Of a stretch of DNA of 64,000 nucleotides, positions 8,764-18,017 are shown one piece after another. The DNA comes from Comamonadaceae bacterium (GTDB lineage Bacteria > Pseudomonadota > Gammaproteobacteria > Burkholderiales > Burkholderiaceae_C), in contig CANGLW010000004.1 of the NCBI GenBank assembly GCA_947454955.1, forward strand, positions 62,001 through 126,000. The letters run 5' to 3'. The notes under the pieces are model-generated. The model saw only the letters and a program-made list of their open reading frames with translations, ran no database searches and was not told the origin of the DNA. The translations under genes and the position numbers were made by a program. The first letter of the stretch is position 1. The number at the start of each line of letters is the position of its first letter.

Positions 8764-8796
8764 GAAGGGGTTCCTTGTGAAGTCAATCGGTAGATT

Positions 8797-9261
8797 TTAC
8801 GTGCCCGAAGGGCCGGCAGGTTCGGTGGATGCGCCCAGTGCTGGCACAGCCTCCGGCTCATCCGTGGGGCGCTCCAGCGTCCAGCTCACCAGCTTGCCGC
8901 CCACGAGTTCGCAGGTCACGCTGGATTCAGACGCATCGCGCCAGCGAAAACGCTCGGGCTGGACGTCTTTGGGGGTGAGCAACTCGCCCAGCGAACGGGT
9001 CAGGGCGATGATGTGCATCAGCGGCACACCCGGGCGCAACTTGGCATTGAGCATGACCGCGCTGTCCACATGGCCGATGGGACGGTTGGTGGCGCGCTTC
9101 AAGACCTGCATCATGCGGGTGAAGTGCAGCAGCACCCACATGACCAGGGCACCGGCAGACAGGGCCACGCCAGGCCAGCCGAAATGGCGGTAAGCCAGCC
9201 CCACGGCGCACAGGACGGCCAGCGGAACCAGGATCCGCATCAAAGTGTGTTGAATTTGCAT
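8797..9261 (-). CDS. Conserved hypothetical membrane protein
   Basis: A 154-residue protein with two hydrophobic segments near residues 8-45 (PLAVLCAVGLAYRHFGW and VALSAGALVMWVLLHF), then a soluble domain of about 100 residues ending in a proline/alanine-rich tail. I do not recognise a functional family. The start codon is followed by a membrane segment without a cleavable signal, so it is probably an inner-membrane protein with a cytoplasmic tail. It is 33 bp upstream of ilvE in the same direction and may be co-transcribed with it. Confidence 0.7.
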   Translation of the reverse strand: MQIQHTLMRILVPLAVLCAVGLAYRHFGWPGVALSAGALVMWVLLHFTRMMQVLKRATNRPIGHVDSAVMLNAKLRPGVPLMHIIALTRSLGELLTPKDVQPERFRWRDASESSVTCELVGGKLVSWTLERPTDEPEAVPALGASTEPAGPSGT

Positions 9262-9358
9262 GCTTGTTTGTGTGAAGAACGCTCATTTTCCTTGATTCTT
9301 CGCAAGCCCTTGCCGCCAGAGTTTTTTAGAGTGGTTTCATCACCCTGAAAGGCAACGC

Positions 9359-10048
9359 ATGAGCCACATCATCAAAACCCGCCGCGGCTACGTGGCCGAC
9401 ACCCCCCGCTGGTTCAAGCTCAGCTTGCTGGTGCTGGCCTCTTACCTATTGGGCTTGTTCACACCACGCTTGTTGACGGTAGGCATGCTGTCTTTGAGTT
9501 TGTTCACGCCCAACGGATGGGCGCAGTCGGTCACGCCAACCAGCCCACCTCAAGCGCTGACCCCGCAACAACGCTACAACGCCGACCTCAAGCTGTGTGC
9601 TGATGAACCCTCATCCACCGCCAGACTTCAATGCCGCAGAGACGCCAAAGCTGAGATGGACACGAGCAATGCCGCTCTTAAAAACATAGCAAAGCCTGTC
9701 TCACCAGCTGTGGCCTGCCCAGACTGCGGCCGGGTGAGTGCGGTGAGCATCACTGAAAAAGAGGGCGAAGGCAGCGCCTTGGGCATGATCGGCGGCGGTG
9801 TGGTGGGCGGGCTGATTGGCAACCAAATGGGCGGGGGCATCGGCAAGGACATTGCCACCGTGGCCGGCGCGGTAGGGGGTGCTTATGCAGGCAAAGAGAT
9901 CGAGAAGCGCGCCAAATCCCACAAGGTGTGGAGCGTGAGCGTGCGCTTTGAAGGTGGTAACACCGCCAAGTTTGATTTTGCAGAAGACCCCGGCTATGCG
10001 GTGGGCGATGCGGTGCAGCGCAGCGGTAACTCGCTGGTGCGACGTTGA
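9359..10048 (+). CDS. Glycine-zipper 2TM domain protein (17-kDa-antigen-like)
   Basis: A 229-residue envelope protein. A hydrophobic segment lies at about 22-58, ending near GWAQS, and may be a signal anchor or signal peptide. A CPDC motif lies near 119-122. The glycine-rich segment LGMIGGGVVGGLIGNQMGGG near 141-160 is a glycine-zipper 2TM domain seen in outer-membrane lipoproteins of the Rickettsia 17 kDa type. There is no lipobox, so it is probably anchored or secreted. A short AT-rich patch at 9671-9696 encodes the segment AALKNIAKPV. It is divergent from the hypothetical gene at 8797 and convergent with radA. Confidence 0.75.
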   Translation: MSHIIKTRRGYVADTPRWFKLSLLVLASYLLGLFTPRLLTVGMLSLSLFTPNGWAQSVTPTSPPQALTPQQRYNADLKLCADEPSSTARLQCRRDAKAEMDTSNAALKNIAKPVSPAVACPDCGRVSAVSITEKEGEGSALGMIGGGVVGGLIGNQMGGGIGKDIATVAGAVGGAYAGKEIEKRAKSHKVWSVSVRFEGGNTAKFDFAEDPGYAVGDAVQRSGNSLVRR

Positions 10049-10051
10049 TCT

Positions 10052-11461
10052 TTAGCCCAGGCCGCGCACGATGTCCATGGCCTGCTCCACCCGCTCCACC
10101 GCGTGGATGGTCAGGCCCTCAATGGCTTGCTTGGGTGCGTTGGCCTTGGGCACCACCGCCACGCTAAAGCCGAGCTTGGCCGCTTCACGCAAACGCTCTT
10201 GACCGCGGGGCGCAGGTCGCACCTCGCCAGCCAGCCCCACCTCGCCAAACGCAAAAAAACCTTTGGGCAGCGGCTTGCCACGCAAGCTGGAGGTGATCGC
10301 CAAGAGCACGGCCAAATCGGCTGCGGGCTCGCTGATGCGCACCCCACCTACCGCGTTCACAAACACGTCCTGGTCCATGCAAGCCACACCAGCGTGGCGA
10401 TGCAAAACGGCCAAGAGCATGGCCAGGCGGTCGCGCTCCAGGCCCACGCTCAGGCGTCGTGGAGAAGGTCCGCCGCTGTCCACCAGCGCTTGAATTTCCA
10501 CCAACAGCGGGCGCGTGCCCTCCAGGGTCACCATCACACAACTGCCGGGCACGGGCTCACTGTGTTGGCTCAAGAAGATGGCGCTGGGGTTAGACACACC
10601 CTTCAAGCCCCGCTCGGTCATGGCAAACACGCCAATCTCGTTGACCGCACCAAAACGGTTTTTGATGGCGCGCACCAAGCGGAACTGGCTGTGGGTGTCA
10701 CCCTCGAAATACAGCACGGTGTCGACCATATGCTCCAGCACGCGCGGGCCGGCCAACGCGCCTTCTTTGGTCACATGGCCCACCAGCACAATGGTGGTGC
10801 CGCTGGCCTTGGCCGCGCGGGTGAGGTGCGCGGCACACTCACGCACCTGCGCCACCGAACCCGGTGCGCTGGTCAGCTCACCCGAGTACACGGTTTGAAT
10901 CGAGTCGATGACCGCAATGGCCGGTTTGGTGGCCGCAAGCGTGGCCAAAATTTTGTCCAGCTCAATCTCAGCCAACACCTTCACCTGCGAGCGCTCCAGC
11001 CCCAGGCGGCGCGAGCGCAGCGCCACTTGCGCGCCACTTTCTTCACCGGTGACATACAGGGTGTGGCCGCCACCGCCTTGTCGCTCGCCTGAACCCTGGC
11101 CAAGACGTTCGCCCTGTCTTTCGATGGCATCCAAAGCCTGCAACAGCAAGGTGGATTTGCCGATGCCCGGGTCACCGCCAATCAGCACCACACCGCCTTC
11201 GACCATGCCGCCGCCCAGCACGCGGTCAAGCTCTTCCATGCCGGTGGGGGTGCGGGCCACTTCGGTGGCTTCGATGTCGGCCAGCACCGCCACTTCGGCA
11301 GTTTTGGCCAGGGCCGCAAAACGGTTTTTGCTGGGCGCGGCTGATTCCGCCACGCCTTCGACCAGCGTGTTCCAAGCATTGCAGTGCGGGCACTTGCCCA
11401 GCCAGCGTGGGGTGGTGCCACCGCACTCGCTGCAGGTGTAAACCGTTTTTTCTTTGGCCAT
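10052..11461 (-). CDS. radA: DNA repair protein RadA
   Basis: A 469-residue RecA-like ATPase that helps process recombination intermediates by extending strand exchange. The ATG at 11461 is chosen because MAKEKTVYTCSECG begins the canonical zinc finger (CSEC..CPHC); the longer frame is not conserved. Walker A (GGDPGIGKSTLL, about residues 90-101), the RadA-specific KNRFG motif (IKNRFGAVNEIG) and the C-terminal Lon-protease-like domain (ISEPAADLAVLLAI and later) are all present. It is divergent from a DMT permease; the 89-base gap between them should hold both promoters. Confidence 0.95.
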   Translation of the reverse strand: MAKEKTVYTCSECGGTTPRWLGKCPHCNAWNTLVEGVAESAAPSKNRFAALAKTAEVAVLADIEATEVARTPTGMEELDRVLGGGMVEGGVVLIGGDPGIGKSTLLLQALDAIERQGERLGQGSGERQGGGGHTLYVTGEESGAQVALRSRRLGLERSQVKVLAEIELDKILATLAATKPAIAVIDSIQTVYSGELTSAPGSVAQVRECAAHLTRAAKASGTTIVLVGHVTKEGALAGPRVLEHMVDTVLYFEGDTHSQFRLVRAIKNRFGAVNEIGVFAMTERGLKGVSNPSAIFLSQHSEPVPGSCVMVTLEGTRPLLVEIQALVDSGGPSPRRLSVGLERDRLAMLLAVLHRHAGVACMDQDVFVNAVGGVRISEPAADLAVLLAITSSLRGKPLPKGFFAFGEVGLAGEVRPAPRGQERLREAAKLGFSVAVVPKANAPKQAIEGLTIHAVERVEQAMDIVRGLG

Positions 11462-11550
11462 GGCGGCATGATACTGGATAAATCCACAGCCCAACCACTG
11501 CTGACGCGCAGACGTCAGCCCGTCGAGCCCGCCTTGGTTAGCATGCAGGC

Positions 11551-12456
11551 ATGAACGCACCCACCCAAGCCATCAGCCGTTCGGCTTTCATCACCCTGCT
11601 CTTGTTGGCCTGCCTGTTCGGGGCCAACCATGTGGCCGCGCGCTTTGCCTTCAACCACGGGGTGGATGTGGCCACTGCGGTCACCGTGCGCAGCCTGGCG
11701 ACTTGCCTGGTGGTGGCCTTGGTGGTGTGGCACCAGGGTGTGGCCTGGAACCTCAACGGCCGCCAGCGCGTGGTGATGCTGGGCGTGAGCTGCTTGATTG
11801 GCATCCAAAGCCTGTGCCTGTATTCGGCCGTGGCGCGCTTGCCGGTGGCCCTGGCCCTGCTGGCCTTCAACACCTACCCGCTGTGGACCGCGATGTGGGA
11901 CGCGGTGCTTTACCGCCGTGTGCCGGAGCGCAAAGTGCTGCTGGCCATGCCCGTGCTGTTGATCGGCCTGGCGCTGGCCTTGGATGTGGTGGGTGCTGCA
12001 TCCGGCTTGAGTGCCGCCGAACAATGGGGGCGCATTGGCGCAGGTGTGGCGTTTGCGCTGACCGCCGGGGCGAGTTTTGGTATTGCCATGGTGCTCACCC
12101 AGCATGAAGCGGCGGACGTGGACGGACGGGTGCGCACGGTGATTTCCATGGGCTTGGTGGGCGTGCTGGCCGCCCTGGGCGCCTTGGCGCAAGGTGGCTT
12201 GCACCTGCCCGATGCGCCAGCGGGCTGGTGGGGCCTGGCGTGTTTGACGCTGTTTTACGGCACCGCGTTTTCCATCATGTTCACCCTCTTGCCCAAGCTC
12301 GGTGTGGTGGGCAGCTCGCCCATCATGAATGTGGAACCGGTGGCCGCTTTGGTGATGGCCTGGGCGCTGTTGGACCAACGCATTGCCGCCATGCAAGTGG
12401 CTGGCGCGCTCTTGGTGGTGGGCACGGTGATGGCGCTGGGTTTGCGAAAAAAATGA
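11551..12456 (+). CDS. DMT-family (EamA) permease
   Basis: A 301-residue inner-membrane transporter with about ten hydrophobic helices forming two EamA repeats. Typical EamA features are FGANHVAARFAFNHGV in the first helix and SSPIMNVEPVAALVMAWALLDQ near residues 254-275. The substrate cannot be told from sequence. Its stop overlaps the start of the next EamA gene (ATGA), so the pair is translationally coupled and may act together or as paralogues with different substrates. Confidence 0.85.
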   Translation: MNAPTQAISRSAFITLLLLACLFGANHVAARFAFNHGVDVATAVTVRSLATCLVVALVVWHQGVAWNLNGRQRVVMLGVSCLIGIQSLCLYSAVARLPVALALLAFNTYPLWTAMWDAVLYRRVPERKVLLAMPVLLIGLALALDVVGAASGLSAAEQWGRIGAGVAFALTAGASFGIAMVLTQHEAADVDGRVRTVISMGLVGVLAALGALAQGGLHLPDAPAGWWGLACLTLFYGTAFSIMFTLLPKLGVVGSSPIMNVEPVAALVMAWALLDQRIAAMQVAGALLVVGTVMALGLRKK

Positions 12457-13319
12457 CCCTGCAGGTCATGCTGGTGGTGCTGGGCTCGGCCCTGCTGCAT
12501 GCGCTGTGGAACGCGCTGGTGCGCAGCGCGGCCGACAAGTTCAGCAGCACGGTGTGGATCGTGTGTGGCGCTGCGGTGTGGGCCTTGCCACTGCTTGGCA
12601 CCGCACCGGTGCCTGATGTTGCCAGCTGGCCTTACCTCATCGCCTCCGTGTTGATCCACGGGGTGTACTTCACTTTGGTTGCCCTGGCCTACCGCGGCTC
12701 GGAACTGGGCGTGGCTTACCCGCTGATGCGCGGCAGTGCCCCCGCGCTCACCGCGCTCTTGGGCGTGTTGGTGCTGGGTGAGACCTTGAGCTTGGGCGCA
12801 GGCCTGGGTGTGGCGTTGGTGTGCGCGGGCGTGCTGGGCATGGGCATGGCCGCGTGGCGCGCGCAAGCCAGCGTGCCGACCTTCACTGTGCTGGTGGCTT
12901 TGCTCAACGCGGTGGTGATTGCCATCTACACCTTGGTGGACGGCGCGGGTGTGCGCCTGGCAGGCAACGCTTTGGGCTACACCCTGTATTTGTTCATCGG
13001 CACGGCGGTGTTGATGCTGCTGATGGCCGTTGCCAGACATCGTTACGCGTCTGTGGATGCAGGCTCAAGACCGATCATCACAACACGCGACGGTTTGAAA
13101 TTGGCGGCTTGGGGCGGCGCAGGCACGCTGGGCGCTTATGGCTTGGTGTTGTGGGCGTTTGCGCAAGCACCGGTAGCCTTGGTGGCCGCACTGCGCGAAA
13201 CCTCGATTGTGTTTGCGATGGTGATCGGTGCGGTGTTTTTGAAAGAGCGCCTCACGCCACCCAAACTCATCGCGGTAGCTTTGATCGCCGCGGGTGCGGT
13301 GTGTCTGAAGTTGGGTTAG
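12453..13319 (+). CDS. DMT-family (EamA) permease, second of a coupled pair
   Basis: A 288-residue inner-membrane transporter with about ten helices. The start is the ATG at 12453, inside the ATGA overlap with the previous gene; a longer frame beginning at 12228 lies over the neighbour and is rejected. The AYPLMRGSAPALTALLGVLVLGE segment is a typical EamA repeat end, with ALRETSIVFAMVIGAVFLKE as its counterpart in the second half. Substrate unknown. It is convergent with the HD-GYP-like gene, the two stops being 8 bp apart. Confidence 0.85.
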   Translation: MTLQVMLVVLGSALLHALWNALVRSAADKFSSTVWIVCGAAVWALPLLGTAPVPDVASWPYLIASVLIHGVYFTLVALAYRGSELGVAYPLMRGSAPALTALLGVLVLGETLSLGAGLGVALVCAGVLGMGMAAWRAQASVPTFTVLVALLNAVVIAIYTLVDGAGVRLAGNALGYTLYLFIGTAVLMLLMAVARHRYASVDAGSRPIITTRDGLKLAAWGGAGTLGAYGLVLWAFAQAPVALVAALRETSIVFAMVIGAVFLKERLTPPKLIAVALIAAGAVCLKLG

Positions 13320-13326
13320 CAGGACG

Positions 13327-14637
13327 TCACGCTGGCACCGCCACGCGGTCACGCGCACGGCGGATTTTTTCCAGGTTCAGACTCAGGCGCACCTTCTCAA
13401 AATTCACCGCCTGCGCAATGCCATGCGTGCGGCTGGCGTCATACGCGGTGAAGTGGCCATAAGGCATGCTGTTGCTGTCCGCAATCGGCACCACCCAGGG
13501 CGTGTTGGCCTGTGCGCCGCGGCGCACGCAGATCGCAGTATCGCCATTGGTCAGCCGCACATAACTGCCCGGCGGAAAAAACCCGATGGCCGAGGCCATG
13601 GCCGCGCTCACTTGCAAACTCAAGGCGCCCTCAGCAGCGTTGCTTGAGGCTGTCGCGTGATCAGCTGGGCTTTGGTGCGCCACCGCATCGAGGTACAGCG
13701 CACGCTCTGCTGTTTTCGGCACCAGCGAGCTTCGGGTCTGACGCGAAGCCATTTTGGCCACCAGCACATTGGCCAGGTGCAACACCAAGCGGGGCAACAG
13801 CTTGTCGGCCAAGGCTTGCGAGTTAGCAGGCTCGTGGTGCCAGCGCACCAGGTCGAGCACCAGTGGGTCATCCAAACCAAAGCCTTGCAAAATATCGTGA
13901 CTGATTTGCGGGCGAGCCTGCACCTGCGCACGTTGTGCTGGCGTGAGGGGCGTGGTCTGCAGCGCCATCGCGTCTTGAATGCGACCGATGCCGATGTTCA
14001 TGGTCAACGCGGCCATGCGCAGTGCACGACGCTGCGCTTGCGGCAAGCCTAATTTTTCAGCGGTGAGTTGCGTGATGACCAGGCAAAGCAAGGCATGCGT
14101 GGCGCAGTAACCCAGGCTGGGCGTGGCCAGGGCTTGGAAGAGGCTGAGCATGCTGTCGTCGGCATCCGTCTGCAGCCACTGCATGGCGCGCTCTTCCATC
14201 ATGCGCAGGCGCGGCAGCGGGTCCATCGCCAGCCCGCCATGGAACAACAACACACGCAGCACCTCTTGCGCGTCCAACCAGCCGCCTTTGAGGAACTGCG
14301 TGGGCAGCTCGGCATAGTCTTGCGCCTCGATGGTGGCGGGCAATTGGTCAAGAAGCAGGTCGTGACTCAAAGAGCCATCTCGGAGCTGGCGCTGCACCGC
14401 ACGCTCGTAGGCTCGCTGCCAGGCCCGCGCATCGGCCACGCTGATGCACGGCTTGTGCGCGCGCAGGCGCTGCAGGTGAGCCTCGTCCACCAGCAACTCA
14501 CCCCGACGCAAGAGCAACTGACCCTGAGGGTTGCGAATATCCACTGGCACCGCAGCACCAGAGACGAGCAAATTCAGGGGGACAGGTACATGGTTCAATC
14601 CACAAGGTCCACAGGCACGCGCGCCGCCAGGGCGCAC
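13327..14637 (-). CDS. Degenerate HD-GYP-type domain protein
   Basis: A protein of up to 436 residues built like an HD-GYP phosphodiesterase: an N-terminal region with ISVADARAWQ, a central HD-like domain near 170-300, and a C-terminal segment starting GFFPPGSYVRLTNGDTA that follows many betaproteobacterial HD-GYP domains. The catalytic motifs have decayed: the usual HDIG is MNIG (near 213-216) and GYP is missing after HHE (267-269). It is therefore unlikely to cleave cyclic-di-GMP and may bind or regulate. The start is ambiguous: the frame opens at 14637, inside alr, while a TTG at 14598 overlaps the alr stop by 4 bases and is plausible. Confidence 0.7.
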   Translation of the reverse strand: MRPGGARACGPCGLNHVPVPLNLLVSGAAVPVDIRNPQGQLLLRRGELLVDEAHLQRLRAHKPCISVADARAWQRAYERAVQRQLRDGSLSHDLLLDQLPATIEAQDYAELPTQFLKGGWLDAQEVLRVLLFHGGLAMDPLPRLRMMEERAMQWLQTDADDSMLSLFQALATPSLGYCATHALLCLVITQLTAEKLGLPQAQRRALRMAALTMNIGIGRIQDAMALQTTPLTPAQRAQVQARPQISHDILQGFGLDDPLVLDLVRWHHEPANSQALADKLLPRLVLHLANVLVAKMASRQTRSSLVPKTAERALYLDAVAHQSPADHATASSNAAEGALSLQVSAAMASAIGFFPPGSYVRLTNGDTAICVRRGAQANTPWVVPIADSNSMPYGHFTAYDASRTHGIAQAVNFEKVRLSLNLEKIRRARDRVAVPA

Positions 14638-15689
14638 ATCAACTCGTAACCAATCGAGCCAGCCGATTGGGCCACCTCATCTATCGGCAACAAGTGGCCT
14701 TGACTTGAAGACCCCCACAGCGTGACCTCGCTGCCCATACCGGCATCGGGCAGGTGGCTCAGGTCCACGGTGATGAGGTCCATGCTCACCCGCCCTACGA
14801 TCTGGGCGCGTTGGCCGTCCACCAGCACCGGTGTGGGGCTCACGCTGCCGCTGCTGCGCAAATAACCGTCGGCATAACCGCAGGCCACCACGCCGATGCG
14901 CATGGGGCCAGGTGCGGTGAAGCGCGCGCCATAGCCCACGGTGTCGCCCGCTTGCAGTTGCTGCACACCCACCACCCGAGAGCGCAGGCTCATGGCGGGT
15001 TGCAGGCCCCAGTCTTGCGCGGTGTGCGCAGGAAAATCGGGCGATGCGCCGTACAACAACACGCCGGGGCGCATCCAATCCGAAGGCAGATTGCAGGTGC
15101 GCAAAAGCGCTGCGCTGTTGCTCAAAGAGCGTTCACCGGGCAGGTCGTGGGTGTGGGTTTCAAACACCTCAATTTGGCGGGCAATGCCGCCGTCTTCGTC
15201 GGCACACGCAAAGTGGGTGAAGTGCGAAATTTCTTCCACCTGAGGCAAGGCGCTCAAGCGGCTCCAGGCGGCGCGGTAACGCTGGGGCGCAAAACCCAGG
15301 CGGTTCATGCCGCTGTTCATTTTCAAAAACACGCGGTGGCCCACATGGGTTTTGTGGGTGGCCAGCATGTCAATTTGTTCTTCGCAGTGCACGGTGTGCC
15401 ACAGCCCCAGGCGTGAACACAGCTCCAGGTCACGCTGCTCAAACACACCCTCAATCAACAAGATGGGACCACGCCAACCCAGGTCGCGCACACGCTGGGC
15501 TTCGTTCAAATCCAGCAGAGCAAAACCATCGGCGCCACGCAAACCTTCAAACACGCGCTCGATGCCGTGGCCATAGGCATTGGCCTTGACGACCGCCCAC
15601 AGCTTGGCATCGGGCACCAGCGCGCGCGCCCGGGCCAGGTTATGGCGCAGGGCCTCGGTATGGATGGTGGCGCGGATGGGGCGGGACAT
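14595..15689 (-). CDS. alr: Alanine racemase
   Basis: A 364-residue PLP enzyme that supplies D-alanine for peptidoglycan. The ATG at 15689 is chosen because MSRPIRATIHTEALRHNL is the canonical beginning. The PLP lysine is Lys35 in VVKANAYGHG, and the catalytic tyrosine lies in the VGYGARF segment near 250. The C-terminal region (VGRVSMDLITVDLS) matches the family. The downstream HD-GYP-like gene overlaps its end. It is divergent from lplT, with a 145-base shared intergenic region. Confidence 0.94.
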   Translation of the reverse strand: MSRPIRATIHTEALRHNLARARALVPDAKLWAVVKANAYGHGIERVFEGLRGADGFALLDLNEAQRVRDLGWRGPILLIEGVFEQRDLELCSRLGLWHTVHCEEQIDMLATHKTHVGHRVFLKMNSGMNRLGFAPQRYRAAWSRLSALPQVEEISHFTHFACADEDGGIARQIEVFETHTHDLPGERSLSNSAALLRTCNLPSDWMRPGVLLYGASPDFPAHTAQDWGLQPAMSLRSRVVGVQQLQAGDTVGYGARFTAPGPMRIGVVACGYADGYLRSSGSVSPTPVLVDGQRAQIVGRVSMDLITVDLSHLPDAGMGSEVTLWGSSSQGHLLPIDEVAQSAGSIGYELMCALAARVPVDLVD

Positions 15690-15834
15690 GTCTTGAAATA
15701 ACGCACAAGATGAAGGGACAAACCAGATTCTGACATCTGGGCGCGTGCTATAACCTGCCAACGACAGTTCTTTCAGGTTCAGCCTCCTTCATGCCCCCTT
15801 AGCCACCCGCCCACGGTGGCCGATCAGTGTCTCA

Positions 15835-17118
15835 ATGAAACGCGGTTTTTACACCATCATGTCGGCGCAGTTTTTCAGCTCGCTGGCAGACAACGCCTTG
15901 TTTGTGGGTGCAGTGCAATTGCTACGCGGTGCCGGTGCACCCGAGTGGCAGCAGGCAGCGCTGGTGCCGATGTTCGCTTTGTTTTATGTGATTTTGGCGC
16001 CCTTCGTGGGCGCTTTTGCTGACGCCTACCCCAAGGGCAAGGTGATGCTGATGAGCAACACCATCAAGGTCATCGGCTGCCTGATGATGCTGTTTGGCTC
16101 GCACCCGCTCATGGCTTACGCGGTGGTGGGTTTGGGCGCGGCGGCTTATTCGCCGGCCAAGTACGGCATCTTGACCGAGCTCTTGCCAGCTTCTCAATTG
16201 GTCAAAGCCAATGGCTGGATTGAGGGCCTGACCATCGCCTCCATCATTCTGGGTGTTTTGCTTGGCGGTCAGTTGGTGGGGCCGATGATCTCCACCCACC
16301 TGCTGGCGATTGACTTCCCCCTCATCAGCACCAGCATCGACACCGCGCCTGAAGCGGCCATCAGCGTGTTGATTTTCATCTACATGCTCGCAGCCTGGTT
16401 CAACACCCGCATTCCCGCCACCGGCGTGGAGATGCGCCCCATGCCGCGCAACCTCTTGGCCCTGCTGCCCGATTTTTGGCGATGCAACACCGCCTTGTGG
16501 CGCGACAAACTCGGCCAAATTTCTTTGGCTACCACCACCTTGTTTTGGGGCGTGAGCGGCAATTTGCGTTACATCGTGTTGGCCTGGGCCGCAGCGGCTT
16601 TGGGCTACAGCGTCACCCAAGCCTCGTCGCTGGTGGGCGTGGTGGCCATTGGCACGGCAGTGGGTGCGGTGGTGGCGTCCATGCGCATGCGCCTGGAGCA
16701 CGCCACGCGTGTGATGCCCCTGGGCATCGGCATGGGTGTGCTGGTGATCTTGCTCAACTTCATCGACAACGTGTGGGTGGCTGCCCCCTTCCTGGTGCTG
16801 CTGGGCGGGCTGGGCGGCTTTTTGGTGGTGCCCATGAACGCGCTGCTGCAGCACCGCGGCCACAACCTGATGGGGGCGGGCCGCTCCATTGCCGTGCAGA
16901 ACTTCAACGAGCAAGCTTGCATTTTGGGTTTGGGTGGGCTTTACAGCTTGTCCACTGGCCTGGGGCTCTCGGCCTTTGGCGCCATCACCGGTTTTGGTTT
17001 GGTGGTGGCGGGCTTCATGTGGCTGATTCAACGCTGGCACCAGACCAACTGCGTCAAGCACGCGGTGGAGATTGACCGCCTCATGGACATCGCCCGCAAC
17101 GACAACTTGCACGGCTGA
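15835..17118 (+). CDS. lplT: Lysophospholipid transporter LplT
   Basis: A 427-residue MFS protein of about 12 helices. The N-terminus (MKRGFYTIMSAQFFSSLADNALFVGAVQLL) and TELLPASQLVKANGWIEGLTI are signatures of LplT, which flips lysophospholipids from periplasm to cytoplasm for re-acylation. The usual partner, acyltransferase/ACP synthetase Aas, is not next to it. Instead a DMT permease starts six bases after its stop, and a glutathione peroxidase follows. The three genes form a likely operon. Confidence 0.9.
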   Translation: MKRGFYTIMSAQFFSSLADNALFVGAVQLLRGAGAPEWQQAALVPMFALFYVILAPFVGAFADAYPKGKVMLMSNTIKVIGCLMMLFGSHPLMAYAVVGLGAAAYSPAKYGILTELLPASQLVKANGWIEGLTIASIILGVLLGGQLVGPMISTHLLAIDFPLISTSIDTAPEAAISVLIFIYMLAAWFNTRIPATGVEMRPMPRNLLALLPDFWRCNTALWRDKLGQISLATTTLFWGVSGNLRYIVLAWAAAALGYSVTQASSLVGVVAIGTAVGAVVASMRMRLEHATRVMPLGIGMGVLVILLNFIDNVWVAAPFLVLLGGLGGFLVVPMNALLQHRGHNLMGAGRSIAVQNFNEQACILGLGGLYSLSTGLGLSAFGAITGFGLVVAGFMWLIQRWHQTNCVKHAVEIDRLMDIARNDNLHG

Positions 17119-17123
17119 GCGCC

Positions 17124-18017
17124 ATGGCGCAAGCTCTGGCCGCACTGGCGCTGGTGCTCAACGCGCTGATCTGGGGTCTGTCGTGGTGGCCGTTTCGCGA
17201 AATGCAGTTGCTCGGCCTGCACCCGCTGTGGGCCACGGGGGTGCTGTACGCCATCGCACTCGCGGTGTTGCTGCTGTGGCGCCCCCAAGCCTTGCTGGCC
17301 TGCCGGCACCACCCCGAGTTGCTGTGGCTGGCCCTGGCTGCGGGCCTGACCAATGTGTGCTTCAACTGGGCTGTGACGCTGGGCGACGTGGTGCGCGTGG
17401 TGCTGCTTTTTTACCTCATGCCCGCCTGGGTGGTGCTGCTGGCCTGGCCCCTCTTGGGTGAGCGCCCCACCCCCGGCGCTTTGGCGCGTTTGGCCCTGGC
17501 GCTGGCTGGGGTGGTGGTGGTGCTCAAAACACCCGAAGCCCCATGGCCCTGGCCGCAACAAGGCACCGATTGGCTGGCCCTGGCAGGCGGCATGTGCTTT
17601 GCACTCACCAATATTTTGTTGCGGCGTTTTCAGCGCGCACCCGAAGGCACCCGCATGGTGGCCATGCTGATGGGGGGCAGTGGTATGGCCTTCATGGCCG
17701 CGTTGTTGGTTGGGTTTGTCGCGGTAGGTTTGACTGACGCTGGCATGGCCGCATCTGTTCAACCACCGCAGGACTGGGCTTGGCTGCCCTGGGCTGCTGG
17801 CACCGGCTTGGCGTTTTTGCTGGCCAACTTGGGTCTGCAATACGGTGCGGCGCGCTTGCGTGCGAACGCCACCTCGCTCATCATGTTGACGGAAGTGGTG
17901 TTTGCCACCACCAGCTCGGTGCTGCTGGGGGCCAGTTCCCTGGAGTTGCGCACGCTCTTGGGTGGCGCTTTGATTTTGGCTGCGGCCCTGTGGGCGGCTT
18001 TGGAGGGTTCCTCATGA
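17124..18017 (+). CDS. DMT-family (EamA) permease
   Basis: A 297-residue membrane protein with about ten helices and two EamA repeats (LNALIWGLSWWPFREMQ at the start; ANATSLIMLTEVVFATTSSVLLGA near 250-273). Substrate unknown. It begins six bases after lplT and overlaps the glutathione peroxidase gene by four bases (ATGA), so the three are probably transcribed together. This is the third EamA permease in the window and it resembles the other two only at family level. Confidence 0.85.
   Translation: MAQALAALALVLNALIWGLSWWPFREMQLLGLHPLWATGVLYAIALAVLLLWRPQALLACRHHPELLWLALAAGLTNVCFNWAVTLGDVVRVVLLFYLMPAWVVLLAWPLLGERPTPGALARLALALAGVVVVLKTPEAPWPWPQQGTDWLALAGGMCFALTNILLRRFQRAPEGTRMVAMLMGGSGMAFMAALLVGFVAVGLTDAGMAASVQPPQDWAWLPWAAGTGLAFLLANLGLQYGAARLRANATSLIMLTEVVFATTSSVLLGASSLELRTLLGGALILAAALWAALEGSS

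Noticed and set aside
11515-13040. Long minus-strand frames opposite the EamA pair
   Set aside because: Composition is that of shadow frames, and the plus-strand genes are coupled EamA permeases.
15922-17145. 407-residue minus-strand frame opposite lplT
   Set aside because: His/Gln/Gly-rich antisense frame; LplT on the plus strand is clear.
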